Shown here: one piece after another, positions 5,819-6,902 of the stretch
Layout of the letters: every line of letters begins with the position of its first letter
Numbering within the stretch: position 1 is the first letter of the stretch
Source of the DNA: an uncultured Dorea sp.
GTDB lineage: Bacteria > Bacillota > Clostridia > Lachnospirales > Lachnospiraceae
Reading direction: 5' to 3'
Length of the DNA stretch: 6,902 nt
Assembly: GCA_948844705.1 (NCBI GenBank)
Contig: CAQNVT010000133.1
Span: 1 to 6,902 of the forward strand
Made by a program: the position numbers and the translations under genes
Notes under the pieces: model-generated
The model's database searches: none
What the model was told of the DNA's origin: nothing
What the model saw: the letters and a program-made list of their open reading frames with translations, nothing else

Positions 5819-6902
5819 TTCAGGACTCTCTTCAGGGTATCAAATAAGACTTTTACGTCGATCGGCTTCGCGATATGGTCATTCATCCCGCATCTTATGG
5901 CTTCCTTTTTATCCTCCTCGAAGGCATTTGCAGTCATTGCAAGGATCGGAATAGCCGCAAGCTCCTTATTTTCAAATGCCCTGATCTCCTTAACTGCCTC
6001 GTAGCCGTTCATCACCGGCATCTGGACATCCATAAGCACGACCTGATAATACCCCGGCTCGGATCTCCTCAGCATATCCACGGCAATCTGCCCGTTCTGC
6101 GCCACCTCCGTTGTAAATCCGACATCGCCCAATATCTCTACGGCTATCTCCTGATTCAGTTCATTATCCTCTGCCAGAAGGATACGTCCTTTCTGAAAGT
6201 TTATAAACTCGTTCTCCGTACTCCTCCCTTCATTTTCATCCGCATTTACAACGGAGCTCAGGCAGTTTCGAAGCTCGGACAAGAACAACGGCTTACTGCA
6301 GAATGCTGTGACACCGGCCTCCTTCGCTTCCTCCTCAATATCTGTCCAGTCATACGCTGTCAGCACAATGATTGGAGTATCCGCCCCTGTCTCTTTACGG
6401 ATTCTACGGGTCACCTCAACACCATTCATATCCGGCAACAGCCAGTCAACAATATATACCCCGTAATTATCTCCCCTTGTAACTGCCTGACGAGTACGCA
6501 AAACCGCTTCCTTACCTGACAGCGTCCACTCTGCACGCATTCCGACCTGTTCGAGCATATAGGACACACTGTCGCAGGTATTGAAATCGTCATCCACAAC
6601 CAACGCTCTCAGATTCCAAAGCTTTGGTATCTCTTTCGGCTCCTTCGCCTCCTCATTCAGCCTGAAGCTAAAGCACACCTTGAACTCCGTCCCCACGCCC
6701 TGCTCGCTGTTAACCTCAATGGTTCCGTTCATCATATCCACAATATTCTTAGTAATTGCCATTCCGAGCCCGGTTCCCTGCACTCCACTGTGAGTCGTAT
6801 TCCTTTCTCTTTCAAACGGCTCAAATATATGTGATACGAACTCCGGGCTCATTCCGATTCCAGTATCTTTAATCGTAAACTCATAATTTGCATATCCGGA
6901 AG
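5815..6902 (-). CDS. Hybrid sensor histidine kinase with two receiver domains (partial, N-terminus outside window)
   Basis: The 3' end of a large gene runs off the right edge; the frame stays open to the last base, so the ATG at 6852 is internal and not the start. Numbering from that methionine, the tail of the ATPase domain shows the preceding DTGIG (G1 box), FEPFER (10-15, F box) and GTGLGMAI (26-33, G2 box). Receiver 1 spans about 81-200 with acidic residues D87-D89, phospho-acceptor D136, T165 and K187. Receiver 2 spans about 222-345 with E228/D229, D275, T307 and K329. All phosphotransfer residues of both receivers are intact. No HPt domain follows; the protein ends right after receiver 2. 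The dimerisation histidine and sensory part are not visible. The signal and output are unknown. Likely inner-membrane or cytoplasmic phosphorelay component. Confidence 0.93.
   Translation of the reverse strand, partial: SGYANYEFTIKDTGIGMSPEFVSHIFEPFERERNTTHSGVQGTGLGMAITKNIVDMMNGTIEVNSEQGVGTEFKVCFSFRLNEEAKEPKEIPKLWNLRALVVDDDFNTCDSVSYMLEQVGMRAEWTLSGKEAVLRTRQAVTRGDNYGVYIVDWLLPDMNGVEVTRRIRKETGADTPIIVLTAYDWTDIEEEAKEAGVTAFCSKPLFLSELRNCLSSVVNADENEGRSTENEFINFQKGRILLAEDNELNQEIAVEILGDVGFTTEVAQNGQIAVDMLRRSEPGYYQVVLMDVQMPVMNGYEAVKEIRAFENKELAAIPILAMTANAFEEDKKEAIRCGMNDHIAKPIDVKVLFDTLKRVLN

Noticed and set aside
5875..6519. 214-residue open frame on the plus strand
   Set aside because: It is antisense to the two receiver domains, whose motifs are intact; no ribosome binding site or recognisable domain.
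6850..6852. ATG at 6852 as the start of the kinase gene
   Set aside because: The frame continues upstream to the window edge and encodes the conserved DTGIG box directly before this methionine, so the gene is truncated by the window, not short.

Overview
The window looks like chromosomal DNA of a gut-type Firmicute, most likely a Lachnospiraceae (Clostridium cluster XIVa) member. The basis is protein style, strong AGGAGG-type ribosome binding sites, sigma-A-like TATAAT elements and moderate GC with A/T-rich intergenic gaps. This is a judgement from memory of related proteins, not a search result. The window holds seven genes, one cut by the right edge. No rRNA, tRNA, CRISPR array, complete insertion sequence or phage gene is seen, and no gene-free stretch exceeds 300 bases.

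Left block (about 120-3840, plus strand). A promoter whose -10 box lies inside a perfect 14-bp inverted repeat drives an apparent three-gene operon. The genes encode a small YbjQ/UPF0145-family protein (196-507), an 852-residue FtsX/MacB-type ABC permease (530-3088) and its MacB/LolD-type ATPase (3085-3840, sharing ATGA with the permease). The permease core has the ten-helix layout of BceB-type antimicrobial-peptide transporters, with a large outside domain between core helices 7 and 8. It is preceded by an extra N-terminal module of about four helices. No sensor kinase or response regulator of the Bce type lies nearby, so control by a repressor at the palindrome is the simplest reading.

Middle block (3860-4860). 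A shared hairpin terminator separates this operon from a convergent minus-strand pair: thioredoxin (trxA, 3912-4220) and, upstream of it, a MutX/MutT-like Nudix hydrolase (4329-4805). Both would fit a role in redox and oxidised-nucleotide defence. trxA also has its own likely promoter.

Right block (4820-6902). An RluA-family pseudouridine synthase (4919-5818) is transcribed divergently from the Nudix gene. The 113-bp divergent gap carries an extended -10 promoter and a spaced inverted repeat. The synthase gene overlaps tail to tail by 4 bp with a partial hybrid histidine kinase (5815-6902, minus strand), of which the end of the ATPase domain and two receiver domains are visible.

The most unusual part is the left operon: a YbjQ protein co-transcribed with a BceB-like exporter that carries an extra membrane module, behind a palindromic operator.
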